Assembly (NCBI GenBank): GCA_026018925.1
Contig: JAKSZU010000016.1
Span: 59,153,575 to 59,217,574 of the forward strand
DNA length: 64,000 nt
Origin: Tupaia tana
Taxonomy: Eukaryota; Chordata; Mammalia; Scandentia; Tupaiidae
Direction of reading: 5' to 3'
Shown here in pieces: positions 22,089-34,400 of the stretch (positions are counted from its first letter, which is position 1; the number at the start of each line of letters is the position of its first letter). A program made the position numbers and the translations under genes. The notes under the pieces are model-generated. The model was not told where the DNA came from and did no database searches. It worked only from the letters and a program-made list of their open reading frames with translations.

Positions 22089-23254
22089 AAAAAAGAAAAC
22101 CTGGAACAATTTTTTTTATCACAATGGAAGGTAATAATTTATCACCAACAAGAAATAAAACATCAGAAATCACAGAGCTGTCAGAAAAAAGTTTCTGAAT
22201 ATTCGTCATAACTAAATTTAGTAAGATGTAAGAGAAAACAGACAACCAGTTCAAGGAGATGAGAAAATTATTCTATGACTTGAAGTAGGAATTTCATAAA
22301 GACATAGACATTCAAAAAAAAATCAAACAGAACTTCTAGAAGTAAAGATAATATAAGAAATCAAAAGCTTCCTCAAAAATATTAACAGTAGACTACACCA
22401 TACAAAAAATAGAATCTCTGAACTGGAAGACAAAGCCTCTGACTTAGTCTAAACCAAAAATAATTTTTAAATGAGGACCATATATGGAAAATATTAGACA
22501 GCATTAAATGCCTGAATATATGAACAATGGGTATTTCAAAAGTTTGAAAAATCTGATAAAGGCAGACTACAAAATACTTACTGAAAAACTCCCTAACCTA
22601 GAGAAACGTTTATTTATCCAAATCTAGGAAATTTACAAATATATATAGAAACAACATAAGAAAATTCACCCTAAGATGCATGATAACTAGATTGGTAAAA
22701 ATCAAAAACAAAATCAACATTCTAAAAACAGCAAGAGAGTTACATTAAGTTACTTAGGAAGGTTATCCTATCAGGTTAACAACATATTTCTCAGTCAAAA
22801 CAGTTTAGGCAAAGGAAAGATGAAAAGATATATTTAAAATTCTGAAAGAATAAACATTTTTATCAAGTATACTGTCTCCAGAAAGATTATCCTTCAAATG
22901 AGAAGGATAAATAAAGGCACTCTTAAGTAAACAAAAGCTGAAAGAATTTATAAACATAAGACTAGCTCTTCAAGAAGTACTGAATGAAATGCTGTAACAG
23001 AAGAATTAAAGGGAGACAAATAGAAATAAGAGAACACAAAACAACTAAGTTACTCAATTAAAAAATAAAAATGATTAGTCCAAAATATCAATTACTATGT
23101 TGAATACTATTGGATTAAATTCCCCAATTAAACAACATAGATTGGATGAAGGGATCAAAAAATAAGAGTGTGCTGTGTGCTGCGTGCAAGAAACATACCT
23201 TACTGATAAAGAATTACATAAACTGAAAGTTTAGGGCTGGAACAAAGCAATTCA

Positions 23255-23507
23255 GGGACCAGCAGTTGGCATAATGGCTATGTTGCTGGACTCCCATGTA
23301 GTCAACTATGGTTTGGGTCCTGGACCTGGTGGCTTAAACTCATGCCAGGCACATGTGTGTGCATACCCAAGATCCTGAGAGGAGAAAGGAGGAGAAGAGA
23401 TTGCAGCATAACTATCCCCCCTGGGGGGGTGATTTCTCACTTTCTGTCTCTGTCTCTCTCTCTTTCTGGTGAGCACATACACCCTATAGCAAAAACCTAT
23501 CCAAAAA
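23255..23507 (+). mobile_element. SINE-A inside L1 endonuclease region
   Basis: AAAGCAATTCA lies at about 23244 and again at about 23519. The body hairpin is intact. Confidence 0.92.
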
Positions 23508-23954
23508 CAAACAAACAAAAAGCAATTCATAGTCAGAAATGCACAAACAAAAAAACAAAAAGGCTGGAATTATGATACTGATATCAGACAAAATAGACCT
23601 TATGGTAAATACCGTAAAAAAAAAAGAGACAAAAAAGTACACTGAATAGTACTAAAGGGATCAATTCGCCGTGGAAACATAACCATTATAAACATCGAGG
23701 CAACCAAAATGGGAGCACCCAAATATGTAAAAGAAAAACTGCATGAGCTAAAGAGAGAAATAAACTGCAACACACTAATTGGAGATTCCAATGTCCCACT
23801 ATCACCACTTGAAAAGTCATCTAAACAGAAAACAAAGAAGAAACACAAAAGCTAAGTGATACCATAAACAAAATAGGCCTGACAGTCATTTATAGAACAT
23901 TTCACCCAACAACTATTAAATAAACTCTTTTTCTTCAGTTTCTTATGGAATATT

Positions 23955-25365
23955 TTTTCTACTGGAACTGTTAGAGACATAGGTTGTAATACAGGAAATC
24001 AAAACCTCCCTTGAAAGTATTAAAAGCACACTAGATCATACTGGAGATATTATCTCAGATGTAGAAGACAGAATCACAGGCCAAGAAAAATCCACCATGA
24101 AGACTGAGAAAATAGCCCCCCAAAATGAGAATAATATATGAAAAACACTAGGTGGCATTAAACATCCAAACATCTGTATAACTGGTATCCCAGAAGGTGA
24201 AGAGACTAATCAGAACATTGATGATCTATTCCATGAAATCCTGGGAGAAAACTTTCCAAACCTAGAGAGGCATTCAAAGTTGCAACCCCAAGAAATACAA
24301 AAGATTCCAAATACAATCAACCCAAGAAGATCTTATCCAAGATGCATTACAGCCAGATTGACCAAAACCACAAAGACAAGATACTAAAATTGGCAAGAGA
24401 AAAATGCCAAGTTACCTACAAAGGACTTCTCATCGGAAACAATGTGAGCAAGGAAAGAATGAGAAAATATATTCAAAGTGCTAAGGTAAAAACAATTTCA
24501 ACCAAGAATACTATACCCAGCAAGATTCTCATTCATATGGGAAGAAAAGACAAGAACATTCTCAGATAAACAAAACTTGAAAGAATTTACCAACACCAGA
24601 CCAGCTAAGAAGTTCTGAAGGGAGTGCTATACCAGGAAAACTAAATACAGACACACAGAAATGAGTTCAAAAATAGCTAAGAAAATGGCTAACTTAATGG
24701 TAGGGACAAGTCTGGAGTTGAATGGTCTATTCCAGAATTTAAACGAGAACATCAGACCACTACAGAAGATAAAGTACATGAGACTGAACTGGTGAAATAG
24801 AATCTTATGACTTTGACTAAAACATTACTGATATTCTTCTATGGTTTGTTTTCAAGATTTAAGGATTTTAGTCTTGAGCTGCCAATAGGTTCATTTACCT
24901 ACTATTTAAACAGAATACTAACCTGCTTGCTGGCTTTAAGTTTAAGCAAAACTCTCTTATCTTTTTTAAATTTTGATTTATTAAAGGTAAATTACTTTCC
25001 TGGAATTAAAAAAAATACCTATTTAATGACCACAGTAAGCTATACAACATCAGCTAAGTGCTATTTTATAATATATTTATTCTATACATATTCTCATGCC
25101 TCAAATCAGACATGTGTTCACAGATATGTATATATAGCTAAACTTGCTATTGAAAGTAGTTAGGTTAATTAAGATATTATATTTTGTGAATCAACAACAT
25201 GTAGGGGGGAAAGAAATAGAAAGCAACTGTAGACACTAGATACAGTGTGGGAGAAGGGTGGGAAATGGTGGAGGGTGAGAAATAGGGGTATTCTGGATGG
25301 GAAATCAGATTTCATTTGCTGCGATGATGTTCAATGAATGAATGTAAAACAAATACATTAATATA
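23955..25365 (+). mobile_element. ORF2-less L1 (HAL1-like): ORF1 fused to 3' UTR
   Basis: ORF1 sequence (23955-24700, coiled-coil end, IGIPEGEETN tract and C-terminal domain) is followed, just after the first bases of ORF2, by about 450 bp of very AT-rich unfamiliar sequence and then the G-rich L1 3' UTR (AGGGTGGGAAATGGTGGAGG near 25256). No endonuclease or RT is present. This is the layout of a half-L1 (HAL1) but an internal deletion of an ordinary L1 would look the same. Confidence 0.6.
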
Positions 25366-25384
25366 AAAATAAATAGATGGATAG

Positions 25385-25626
25385 ATAGAGATTTTTGCTA
25401 TAAGACATGTGCTTTTTCCAGAGAGAGAGACAGACAGAAAATGAGAAATTATCCCTCAGGAGAAGTGGCCATGCTGAAATCCCTTCTTCTCCATTCTTCT
25501 CTTGGAATCTTGGCATACATGCACATGTACCCAGCATGAGTTTTAAGCCAGCAGGTCTGGGACTTGAACTATGGTCGACTATGTGGGATTATAGTGATGT
25601 AATCATTGTACCATCTTCTGGTCCCT
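25385..25626 (-). mobile_element. SINE-A, old, inverted
   Basis: AGATTTTTGCTATAAGACAT to ATCTTCTGGTCC, with the AG-rich complement of the CT stretch between. Confidence 0.85.
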
Positions 25627-27110
25627 CTCATGGATTATTTTCAAAGACTGCCCACATATACGGAGATCAAACAAGTTCTTACAAATATAAAAGTATAGAA
25701 ACTATAGCTACTATATACTCCAGTCATAATAAACTTAAGCTTGAAATCAATAACATAAAGAGCCTGAGAAAATGTACATGGAAACTAAACAACTTACTCC
25801 TAAGTGACTTCCAAACTACAAAGAAATTCATTTAAGGGGTGAGATTCATTTGAGGGGTGCTGTAGTGGTTAAAGTGCTGGAATCCCTCATGGCCAAACAT
25901 GGTATGAATCCCAGGCCCAGCAGCTTGAAAACGACAACAGACATGTGTATATGTGCCCAAACTCTCAAGAAGAGAACAGAGAAGGGATTGTGGCATGATT
26001 TCTCACTTTTCCTCTCTCTGACTCTCTCTAGCAAGTTTATATACCCCATGGAAAAAGCCTAAAAAATAAAAAGTAAATAAAAAGTTTAAAAAGTTCTATG
26101 ACAACTGAGCCAAAATACACCAGAATCTATAGGACACAGTAAAAACAACTACAAGAGGAAGGTTTATAGCAATTACTGCTCACAAGAAAAAAATGGAAAA
26201 ATAGCAAACAATCTAGCAAAGCATCTCAAAGAACTGGAAAAGCAACAACAATGACAATTTAAAAAGTCCAAAGAGCGCTGAAAGAAAAGAAATAATCAAC
26301 ATCAGAGTAAAAGTATGTGAAATAGATAATTAAAAGTATACAAAAACTTTAAACAAAAAACTGGTTCTTTGAGAAAATAAAATTGACAAACCATTAGCTA
26401 GACTAACAACAACTAAAAAAAAAAAAGAGAGACAGAGATAAGTATAGCGATTTAATGTATGAATAATAATAAAAAATACAAAAAAGTAAACCAGATAAAT
26501 AAAATTTGTAATAAACAAGGCCCTATTCCAACAGATGTAACAGAAATTTTAAAGATCGTAAGAAAATGCTATCTGCAACTTTATGCCACAAACTAGAAAA
26601 CCTAGATGAATTGGACAAATTTTTGGACAGAAAACATTCCAAGACTGAATCAGGAAGAACTAGGAAGCCTGAATAGATCAATAAGTAATGAGATTGAAGC
26701 AGTACTAAATATCCACTCAAGGAAAAGTCCAGGTCCTGACGGCTTCATTTTTGAATTCTTCAAAACTTAAAGAAGAATTAATTCCAATCCTGTTCAAATT
26801 ATCCTAAAAGTTCTAAAAAGAAGAAGCCTTTTCAAACTCATTCCATAAAGCCTCCATTATACTGATAACCAAAAGCAGACAAGGACATAACAGAAAAAAA
26901 AAAAAAACAAAAAACAAACAAAAAAAAAGCACAAACTACAGACCAATGTCCCTGATGAATATACATGCAAAAGTTTTCAACAAGATATGAGCAAATGAAG
27001 TTTGACAGAATATTAAAATGATTATACACCATGACTAAATAAGTTTTATGTCAGGGATGCAAAGATGATTCCACATATGCAAAACAATAAATGTAATACT
27101 TCATTAACAG
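25627..27110 (+). mobile_element. L1 ORF2 fragment (endonuclease end to RT)
   Basis: Resumes in the end of the endonuclease domain, passes the linker and the N-terminal part of RT (including SPGPDGF-like tract near 26730), and ends in RT near 27110, where another L1 5' UTR begins. Frames are broken. A SINE lies at 25846-26075. Confidence 0.85.
25846..26075 (+). mobile_element. SINE-A, old
   Basis: TGCTGTAGTGGTTAAAGTGC head, GAAGAGAACAGAGAAGGGAT body and TATACCCCATGGAAAAAGCC end. GAAATTCATTT / GAGATTCATTT are the flanks. Confidence 0.8.
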
Positions 27111-27120
27111 AAGAACAGAA

Positions 27121-27420
27121 TTCCATCTCCAGACCCCTGGCCTAAGGGACACTGAGGCAGGGCCCTTGCCCCAGCTCTAGTCCCAACACCCCCAAGCCCA
27201 GAGACCTCTATCTCTGTCAACCATGTAGGGATTATTTTTCCCTTCTCTTCTTCTTTCATTTGTAAATTTCACACTTTTTCTTACCACACAGGACCACCCT
27301 CAGCTCTACAAAAAACATTTCCATCTCCAGGCCCATGGTGAAATATTTTTCTTTATTCTCCTTCTTACTTTCTCCCCTGTTATTTGGTACTCTCTTTCTC
27401 TTCCTCCGCCCTCTGGGATG
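27121..27420 (+). promoter_or_regulatory. L1 5' UTR repeated units (about 198-bp spacing)
   Basis: TTCCATCTCCAGACCCCTGG at 27121 and TTCCATCTCCAGGCCCATGG at 27319, each followed at differing distance by TTTTTC..TTCTCxTTCTT. Less regular than the other L1 monomer arrays. Confidence 0.6.
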
Positions 27421-30400
27421 GTCTAGATAGGTCTAGAATCACAGTTATCAATATGCTAGTATTGTAAGACTCTCTGGGATTGTTTTACTGAGCCACCTGC
27501 AAAAAAGGAGATACTTTTCTTCAATCACCTGAATAGAATACTCCCCCTTGGACCACATTGTTAACACAACAGAAGAGAGACTTTGGCAGTCTTCAGTCCA
27601 CAGCAAAAGGGAAACACACTTGCTTCTCCCAAAACATTCTCCTAAAAGGTTTTCCAAAGTAAATATATCTTCCAGTGGCTAGAAGTAGAAGAGCCTCAGG
27701 TCTGGATAAACCAGGAAATATGTCTCCATCAAAAGAACACAGTAACTCCTTTCCATTTCTCGAAAAAACAGAGGACATTACCAAAATGTCAGAAAAAGAA
27801 TTTAGAACATTCATGGTAACCAAATTCTGAGTTGGAACAGAAAAGAGACAATGAACTACAAGAGATTAGGTAGTCCTTTCACGATATGAAAGAGAAAGTG
27901 GACACACTAAAAAAGAATCAGATGGAACTATTAGAGATGAAGTCTGTAATATAGGAAACCAAAAACTCTCTCAAAAGTATTAAAAGTCGATTAGGCCATA
28001 CTGAAGATTGACTGTGATATAGAAGATAAAACCTCTGACCTAGAGAAAAACACCAAAAACATAAATAAAATTAAAAACAAAACTACAAGGATAACATACG
28101 ATAAATACTAGATTGCATTAGACGTCCTAACATCTGAGTAATTGGTATCCCAGAAGGTGAAGAAACTAATAAAGTGTCTTCATATAATTCAAATATATGA
28201 AGGAAAGACTGTTAGATATAAAAGGAGATATAGACTGCAACACACTAACACACTAATTGTTGGAGACCTCAACACTGCACTACCCCTCTGCCCAGATCAT
28301 CTAGACAAAAAATAAGTAAAGAATAAAGGATCTGAACAATACCATGAATGAAATGGACTTAACAGACATCTATAGAACTTGCCATCCAAAAAACACAAGA
28401 TATATATTTTTTTCTCATCCCCACAATAAACTTTTTCAAAGATTGACCATACCATAGAGCACAAAGCAAACCTTTACAGATTCAAAGGCATAGAAACTAT
28501 ATCCAGCATCTTCTCTGACCATGATGGAATTAAATTTAAGTTTAATTTCAAGAGAAATCCACAAAAAAACTCAAATACAAGGAAAATAAATAACCACTCA
28601 TGATTGACTCCACAACTACAAAGAAAATAAGAACTGAAATCAAAAGATTCTTGGAAGCCAATGACAACGAGGACACAAGTTTCCATAATATTTGGGGCAC
28701 TGCTAAAGCAGTCATAAGAGGGAAATTCATAGCAATTAGTGCACACAAGAGGAAGAGGGAAAGAAGGCTAATGGATCACCTAACATGCCTCAGAGAATTT
28801 GAAAAGCAACAGCAAAAAAATCCAAAAAAATCCAGGAAAAATGAAATAGTAAAGATATGAGCAGAAATAAATAAAATAGAAAATAAAAGAACTATACAGA
28901 AAATAAATGAAAGTGAAAGCTGGTTCTTTGAAAGGATAAACAAAATTGATACACCACTAGCGAGTCTTATTAAGAAGAAGTGAGAAAGGAACCAGGTGAA
29001 TAAAATCTGCATTGAAGCAGGCAATATAACCACAGACGTAGTAGAAATACAAAACACCATTAGAGGATACTATGAACATCTATATGCCAAGAAACAAGAC
29101 AATCTGGATGAAAGAGACAAATTCCTGAATACATATAATCTACCAAGCTTGAGCCAGGAGGATATAGAAAGTCTGAACAGGCCCATAACAAGTCAGGAGA
29201 TTGAAACAGTAATAAATAAACTCCCAACAAAGAAAAGCCCTGACCCTGATGGATTCACCTCTGAATTCTTCAAAACTTTCAAAGAAGAGTTAACCCCCAT
29301 TCTCCTCAAGTTACTTCTAATTATCCAAAATGGTCAATCTCTCCCTAATTCATTCTATAAAGCCTCTATCACCCTTATCCTTAAACCAGTAAGGACAGGA
29401 CAAGGAAGGAAAACTATAGACCAATATATCTGATAAATAGAGATGCAAAGATTCTCAACAAGATACTAGCAAATCATATCCAATAACTTATAAAAAGATT
29501 ATGCATCATGATCATATAGGCTTTATTCCAGGAATGCAAAGTTGGTTCAACATACACAAAACCATAAATGTAATACACCATATTAACAGGAAGAAAGATA
29601 AAAACCATATGGTCCTATCAATTGATGCAGAAAAAGCATTTGATAAGATACAACATCCTTCATAATCAAGACTCTCAGAAAAATTGGTATAGAAGGTTCA
29701 TTTCTCAACATAATAAAACTTATCTATAAAAAACCCATAGTGAACATTATCCTGAAAGGAGAAAAGCTGAAAGCTTTTCCATTAAAAACTGGCACAAGAC
29801 AAGGATGCCCACTTTCTCCACTCCTTTTCAGTATATTACTGGAAGTCCTTGCCTACACAATCACAAAAAAGGAAAAAATAAAAGGCATTCAAATAGGAAA
29901 AGAATAGGTGAAACTCTCTATATTCACAGATGAAATGATTGTGTACATAGAAGAGCCAATGGCTTCCCTGAAAAAAAAAATAAAAGTAATACATGAATAC
30001 AGTAAAGTTGCAGGATATAAAGTCAATATCCAGAAATCTATAGCATTTCTATATATGAACAACAGGCAGACTGAGATAGAACTGAAAAAAGTGATTCCAT
30101 TTACCATAGCCATTAAAAGAATAAGATACTTTGGAATAAATCTAACCAAAAATGTTAAGACCTCCACAAGGAAAACTATGTGAAGCTTAAAAAAGAAATT
30201 GAAAATGACACAAAAACGTGGAAGGACATCATATGTTCCTGGATTGGAAGAATTAATATAATCAAAATGGCAATTCTACCCAAATTAATCTACCTATTTA
30301 ATGCAATGCAAATCAAAGGACCAGACACAATCTTCGCAGATCTAGAGAAGACAATCATAAAATTCGTCTGGAATCATAAAAGACCTTGTATTGCCAAAGC

Positions 30401-31565
30401 AATTCTGCACAAAAAGAGTACAGGAGGGGGCATTTCACTCCAACCAAAAAACATATTACAAAGCTCTGGTAATCAAAACAGCATGGAACTGGCACAGAAA
30501 CAGACATGTGGACCAATAGAACAGAATAGAGTCCCTAGAAATAAATTCCCAACCATATAGTCAACTAATTTTTGACAAGGGGTACCAGTCAATCTAGTGG
30601 GAAAACGAAAACCTCTTCAGAAAATGGTGCTGGAAAAACTGGATTTCCACCTGCACAGAGATGAATCTGAACCCCTACCTCTTACCTTTGACAAAAATCA
30701 AGTCAAGATGGATCAAAGATCTAAACCTAAGACCTCAAACTATAAAACTGCTCCTAGAAAACACTGGGGAAACTCTGGGAGACACTGGGGTAGGGAAAGA
30801 CTTTTTAAATAAGACCCCCAAAGCACAGTTAATATGCCCCAAAATAGACAAATGGGATTACATCAGACTAAGAAGTTTCTGCATGACACAGACACAGTAA
30901 TTAGTGTGAATTGACAGCCCTCAGAACGGGAAAATATTTTTGAAAATCATGCATCAGATAAGGGACTGAAAACCAGAATACATAAGAAATTTAAGCAGCC
31001 GTTCGAAAAAAAAGTTGTTCAACCCTATCAAAAGATGGGAGAATGAGTTGAAAAAAACACTCTCTAAAGATGACATACAAATAGACAAAAGGTATTTGAA
31101 GAAAAGCTCAACATCCCTCATTGGAAAGAAAATGCAAATTAATAATGAGATACCACCTAAACCCAGTCAGAATGACTAAGATGAAAAAAAAAAGTGATAA
31201 CTGCTGGTGGGGGTGTGTTGAAAGAGGAACTCTCTTACAATGCTGGTGGGAATGTAAATAGTCCAGCCACTGTGGAGAACAATTTGGAGATTCCTCAAAA
31301 ATCTACAAATAGAACTACCATATGACCCAGCAATTCCACTGCTTGGTATCTACCCAAAGGACAGAAAAATTCTTAATCAGAAAAATTCTTGCACATCAAT
31401 GTTTATTGCAGCAGTATTCACAATTTCTAAGACATGGAACCAACCCATATGCCCACTAACAGATGAATGGATTGAAAAAGTGTGGCACATATACTCAATG
31501 GAATACTATTCAGCCATAAAAACCACCAAACCCTGACTTTTGACAGAAAGTGGAAGACTCTAGAA

Positions 31566-32905
31566 GTTTTTTTTTTTTGCCATAAAATATGTATATTTTG
31601 TTCCAGTTCTGAGAAATCAAAAAAAAGGGGAAACACATCTTTCCACACATCAATCTAATTTAACTGACATAAATTCAGAAAAGCTAGAACAGATATAAAT
31701 GTATATATGTGTGTATGTATGTATGCCATATACATACATATACATAGGGATTATCAGATTTTAGTCTCATTGGTATTTATATCTTCATTCTGTTTTGATT
31801 TTTAGCCAATACCTTTAAAAATCAAATGCATTCTAATACTTCTACCTGTGTCTCCTCATCAATCATTTCATATTATTTGGATTGTATTAATAGCTTGTAT
31901 TTTAATCACGTATGTGATTGGTCAAACTTTATATTTGAAAATGTAATGGAAAAACTTTAGTTATACTCTATATGGCAGTTACCCATTACATAATTTTTTT
32001 CATCATCATTTGCAGCTTCACACATCTTGTAGTTCTCTGTGCAGTCTCAATGCAGTCGTTTCCAGCTTCTAGTACTGTACATATCTACATCTTCTGGATG
32101 GGACTGCCCGTGATCCATGAGCTTGGGGTCAGGCATAAACTGTGTAGCACCTGAGATTGTTTCTGATTTGGTCTTTATTTCAGAGCTGAGTTCTCCTGGC
32201 AAAGGCATTGAATCTTTCAGGTGATGAGTTGTTTCTGCAGGTGTTTCTATTTCAGCCGAGCTTCCTAGCTTAGTTTTTTCTTTAGGTTCAGGAAGTGACT
32301 CTTTTTGGTTTCTTTTTGTCCACAATGATCTAACTGCTTCATAAATTTGCTGACTTGTATCATATGCCTTTTTTCCGGTTACCTTTGCAATTATTACTGA
32401 TGGAACAGGATAGCAAACAGTTGCTCCTAAAGTGGCCAGTCCCAGTGGATAAGCAATTCTCTTGAACCTAGGTCCTTTTCTTGCTGAAACAAAGCCCACC
32501 AATCCTGAAACGGTAATCACTCCCATTTTCGGAAGAAAATCTATAGGAGGATTCTTCAGATAGACATATGCATCTTTTCCAAACTGTACTGTATCCATTA
32601 TCCCATTTTTCACAAAGATATAAACACCCTTGCACCAGCCAATATAATGACTAGTTGTAGTGTGGATGGAAACAAAGCCTCTTTGTAAACGACCAGGCTG
32701 CTCTTCAACATATTTAGATTGGAGAGGTGGTACAGTATATATGGGGAGCTGCTCTGGTTTCACTAGCTGCTTTCTGGATTCCTCTTCTTTGGCCACATAT
32801 ACACTTATAGATGTGTATATTAGACCTGCAGGTGTGGTTGTCAGCTTTCCCATCCTAATGGCCACCATATCTATGACCATCTCCGCTCAAGTTTTCTTCG
32901 GAAGA
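31566..32905 (-). mobile_element. APOOL retrocopy, full insertion
   Basis: The element is flanked by GGAAGACTCTAGAAG (31551-31565) and GGAAGACTACAGAAG (about 32891-32905), a 15-bp target-site duplication with two differences. A T-run at 31567-31580 is the complement of the poly(A) tail. The copy has no introns, a very short 5' UTR and about 470 bases of 3' UTR. Confidence 0.93.
32047..32868 (-). CDS. APOOL: APOOL (MIC27) retrogene, uninterrupted reading frame
   Basis: APOOL/MIC27 is a mitochondrial inner-membrane, cardiolipin-binding subunit of the MICOS complex that shapes cristae junctions. The 273-codon frame aligns from MVAIRMGKLTT to DMYSTRS with the family: conserved PIYTVPPLQSKYVEEQPG, GWCKGVYIFVKNGIMDTV and FGKDAYVYLKNPP tracts, two hydrophobic segments (about residues 110-128 and 136-158) and the conserved acidic tail FMPDPKLMDHGQSHPED. 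I start at the second ATG (32868) because it matches the parent's N-terminus; a further ATG lies four codons upstream. The parental stop is changed to TGG, adding WKRLH. There is no internal stop or frameshift although the host L1 is riddled with them, so the copy is either young or has been retained. No promoter is evident; expression is unknown. Confidence 0.92.
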   Translation of the reverse strand: MVAIRMGKLTTTPAGLIYTSISVYVAKEEESRKQLVKPEQLPIYTVPPLQSKYVEEQPGRLQRGFVSIHTTTSHYIGWCKGVYIFVKNGIMDTVQFGKDAYVYLKNPPIDFLPKMGVITVSGLVGFVSARKGPRFKRIAYPLGLATLGATVCYPVPSVIIAKVTGKKAYDTSQQIYEAVRSLWTKRNQKESLPEPKEKTKLGSSAEIETPAETTHHLKDSMPLPGELSSEIKTKSETISGATQFMPDPKLMDHGQSHPEDVDMYSTRSWKRLH

Positions 32906-33304
32906 CTACAGAAGATTTACTGCTGATTAAAGCAATCCAGGCTATGAAGGAGAGACATTGTATGTCTCCACTTAATATGTACTGAGTGTTTGCACTCTGT
33001 GACTGAAACTTCTTGACTAAAGGATATAGAAACAAAATAAATGGATGTAAATACCAGATATAGTGTGTGTGAAAGAGCGAGGTCTGTGGAAGGACATTTA
33101 GAAGAAAAATAGGGAGTGACAAGCATTAATGGGACAAGAATTTATGAGACAAATGTGGTATTATCTGTTGAAGATATTTTATAGTTTTATCAACTGGACT
33201 AGGGAGAAATGATCACATCTTGAAATATTCATTTTGTTAGCTAAATAATGTGAATGAATGTATAAAAGAAAATGGGATAAAATATGTAAATTAAAAAAAC
33301 AAGA

Positions 33305-33880
33305 AGAAATAAAAATTTTATGATCACATCAATTGATGTAGGAAAAGCCTTCAATAAAATAGAGCACCTCTTCATGATTAAAACTCTCAGCACAGGGGCC
33401 GACCTGGCATGGTGGTTCAGGATGCTGGACTCCCACATGACTAATTGCTGTTTGAGTCTCAAACCTGGTGGCTTGCTTTCTCACTTTCCCTCTCTCTTTC
33501 TGGCTCTCTTGCACTGCTCCTCTCTGAACATATTAAAATAAGTAAATAAATAAAGTTAAATAAAATAATTTTGAAAAAATCTCTAAGCACAAAAAATAGA
33601 AAAAAACATTTTGCAATACAATAAGAGTTATATTTGACAAACCCATAACTAATATCATAGTGAATGGAGAAAAGCTGTAAATTTCTCCATAAACATCTAT
33701 AAAAAGACAAAGTTGTGTACTTTCTCCTCTCCTTTTCAATGTAATACTGGAAGTAATAGCCAACACAATCAGACAGGGGAGCAAAATAAAAGGCATTCAA
33801 ATAGAAAAATAAAAGAAGTAAAACTGTGTCTATTCACAGATGGCATAATTATGTACATAGAAAATACAGAGAGGTCACCA
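33305..33880 (+). mobile_element. L1 RT fragment
   Basis: Plus-strand RT sequence (TCAATTGATGTAGGAAAAGC, then GTGAATGGAGAAAAGCTGTA and ACAAAGTTGTGTACTTTCTC) interrupted by the SINE-B at 33394-33580 and stopping in the RT core near 33870, where the next L1 5' UTR begins. Confidence 0.88.
33394..33580 (+). mobile_element. SINE-B inside L1 RT fragment
   Basis: AAACTCTCAGCACAGG before and AATCTCTAAGCACAAA after the element give the approximate target duplication. Its tail and downstream L1 sequence are the source of the 89-bp perfect duplicate at 35315-35403. Confidence 0.9.
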
Positions 33881-34400
33881 TTACCCCTGGATCCTGTGCT
33901 GTGTATCAGGAATCAGTGGCAGTCAGGGAGGCCAACTGAGGCAGGAGACTATTTCAGGCCTCCTACTGCCTTCCAACCATCCTAGGTACACCATGTCTTG
34001 CTCCTCTAAAGCCCCTTTACTACAATTACCCCCCCCCCCATTATTCTCAATGACTGTGCTATGAATCAGGGAGCAGCAGCAGTCAGTGAGGCCGCTCCAG
34101 GTACATTGTGACTGGCTCCTCCCACACTTTCACCACCATTATCCCCTGAACCTTCACTGCAGATCAGGGAGCAGTGGCAGTCAGTGAGGCCAATGGAGGC
34201 AGGAGACTGCTTTAGGCTTTCTACTACCTTCCAACAACTCCAGGTACGATCACAATTGACTCCTCTCACACACTTTCACTACCATTACCCCCTGCCAGCC
34301 CATGGTGCTGATTAGGGGGCAGCAGGCCATTACTGAGGCCAACTGAGGCAGGAAGACTGCCTCCGGCCTCTAGCTGTCTTCTGTCCACCCCAGAATATTT
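33880..34400 (+). promoter_or_regulatory. L1 5' UTR monomer array (four units, 100-158 bp)
   Basis: The tract TCAGGGAGCAGTGGCAGTCA and variants, followed by GAGGCC, occurs at 33907, 34065, 34165 and 34313. Each unit also carries a CACCATTACCCCCTG-like start and an AACTCCAGGTAC-like end. The second unit is internally shortened. Confidence 0.88.

Larger units (their letters stand above)
21150..23930 (+). mobile_element. L1 with 147-bp monomers, ORF1 and endonuclease
   Basis: 5' UTR monomers at 21156 and 21303, a degenerate ORF1 from about 22123, and the endonuclease start of ORF2 from about 23090 to 23930, where it stops and an independent ORF1 copy follows. SINEs interrupt at 21829 and 23255. 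All frames are broken. Confidence 0.8.
27115..33240 (+). mobile_element. Most complete L1 of the window, hosting APOOL retrocopy
   Basis: 5' UTR (27115-27430), degenerate ORF1 (about 27700-28160), a deletion that joins ORF1's RRM to the late endonuclease domain (near 28165-28190), then ORF2 linker, RT and C-terminal domain to 31530, and 3' UTR. Long open pieces survive: 28996-29433 (RT N-terminal part with SPDPDGF motif), 29908-30183 and 30180-30560. The Y-x-D-D core region of RT (about 29900-29945) reads degenerate: a Tyr/Phe-Thr-Asp-Glu type reading, not a canonical FADD. The 3' UTR is split at 31566 by the APOOL retrocopy and resumes at about 32906. Confidence 0.88.

Noticed and set aside
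24807..25163. 118-codon hydrophobic plus frame
   Set aside because: AT-rich tract between L1 ORF1 and L1 3' UTR; hydrophobicity follows from T-rich codons and there is no recognisable domain.
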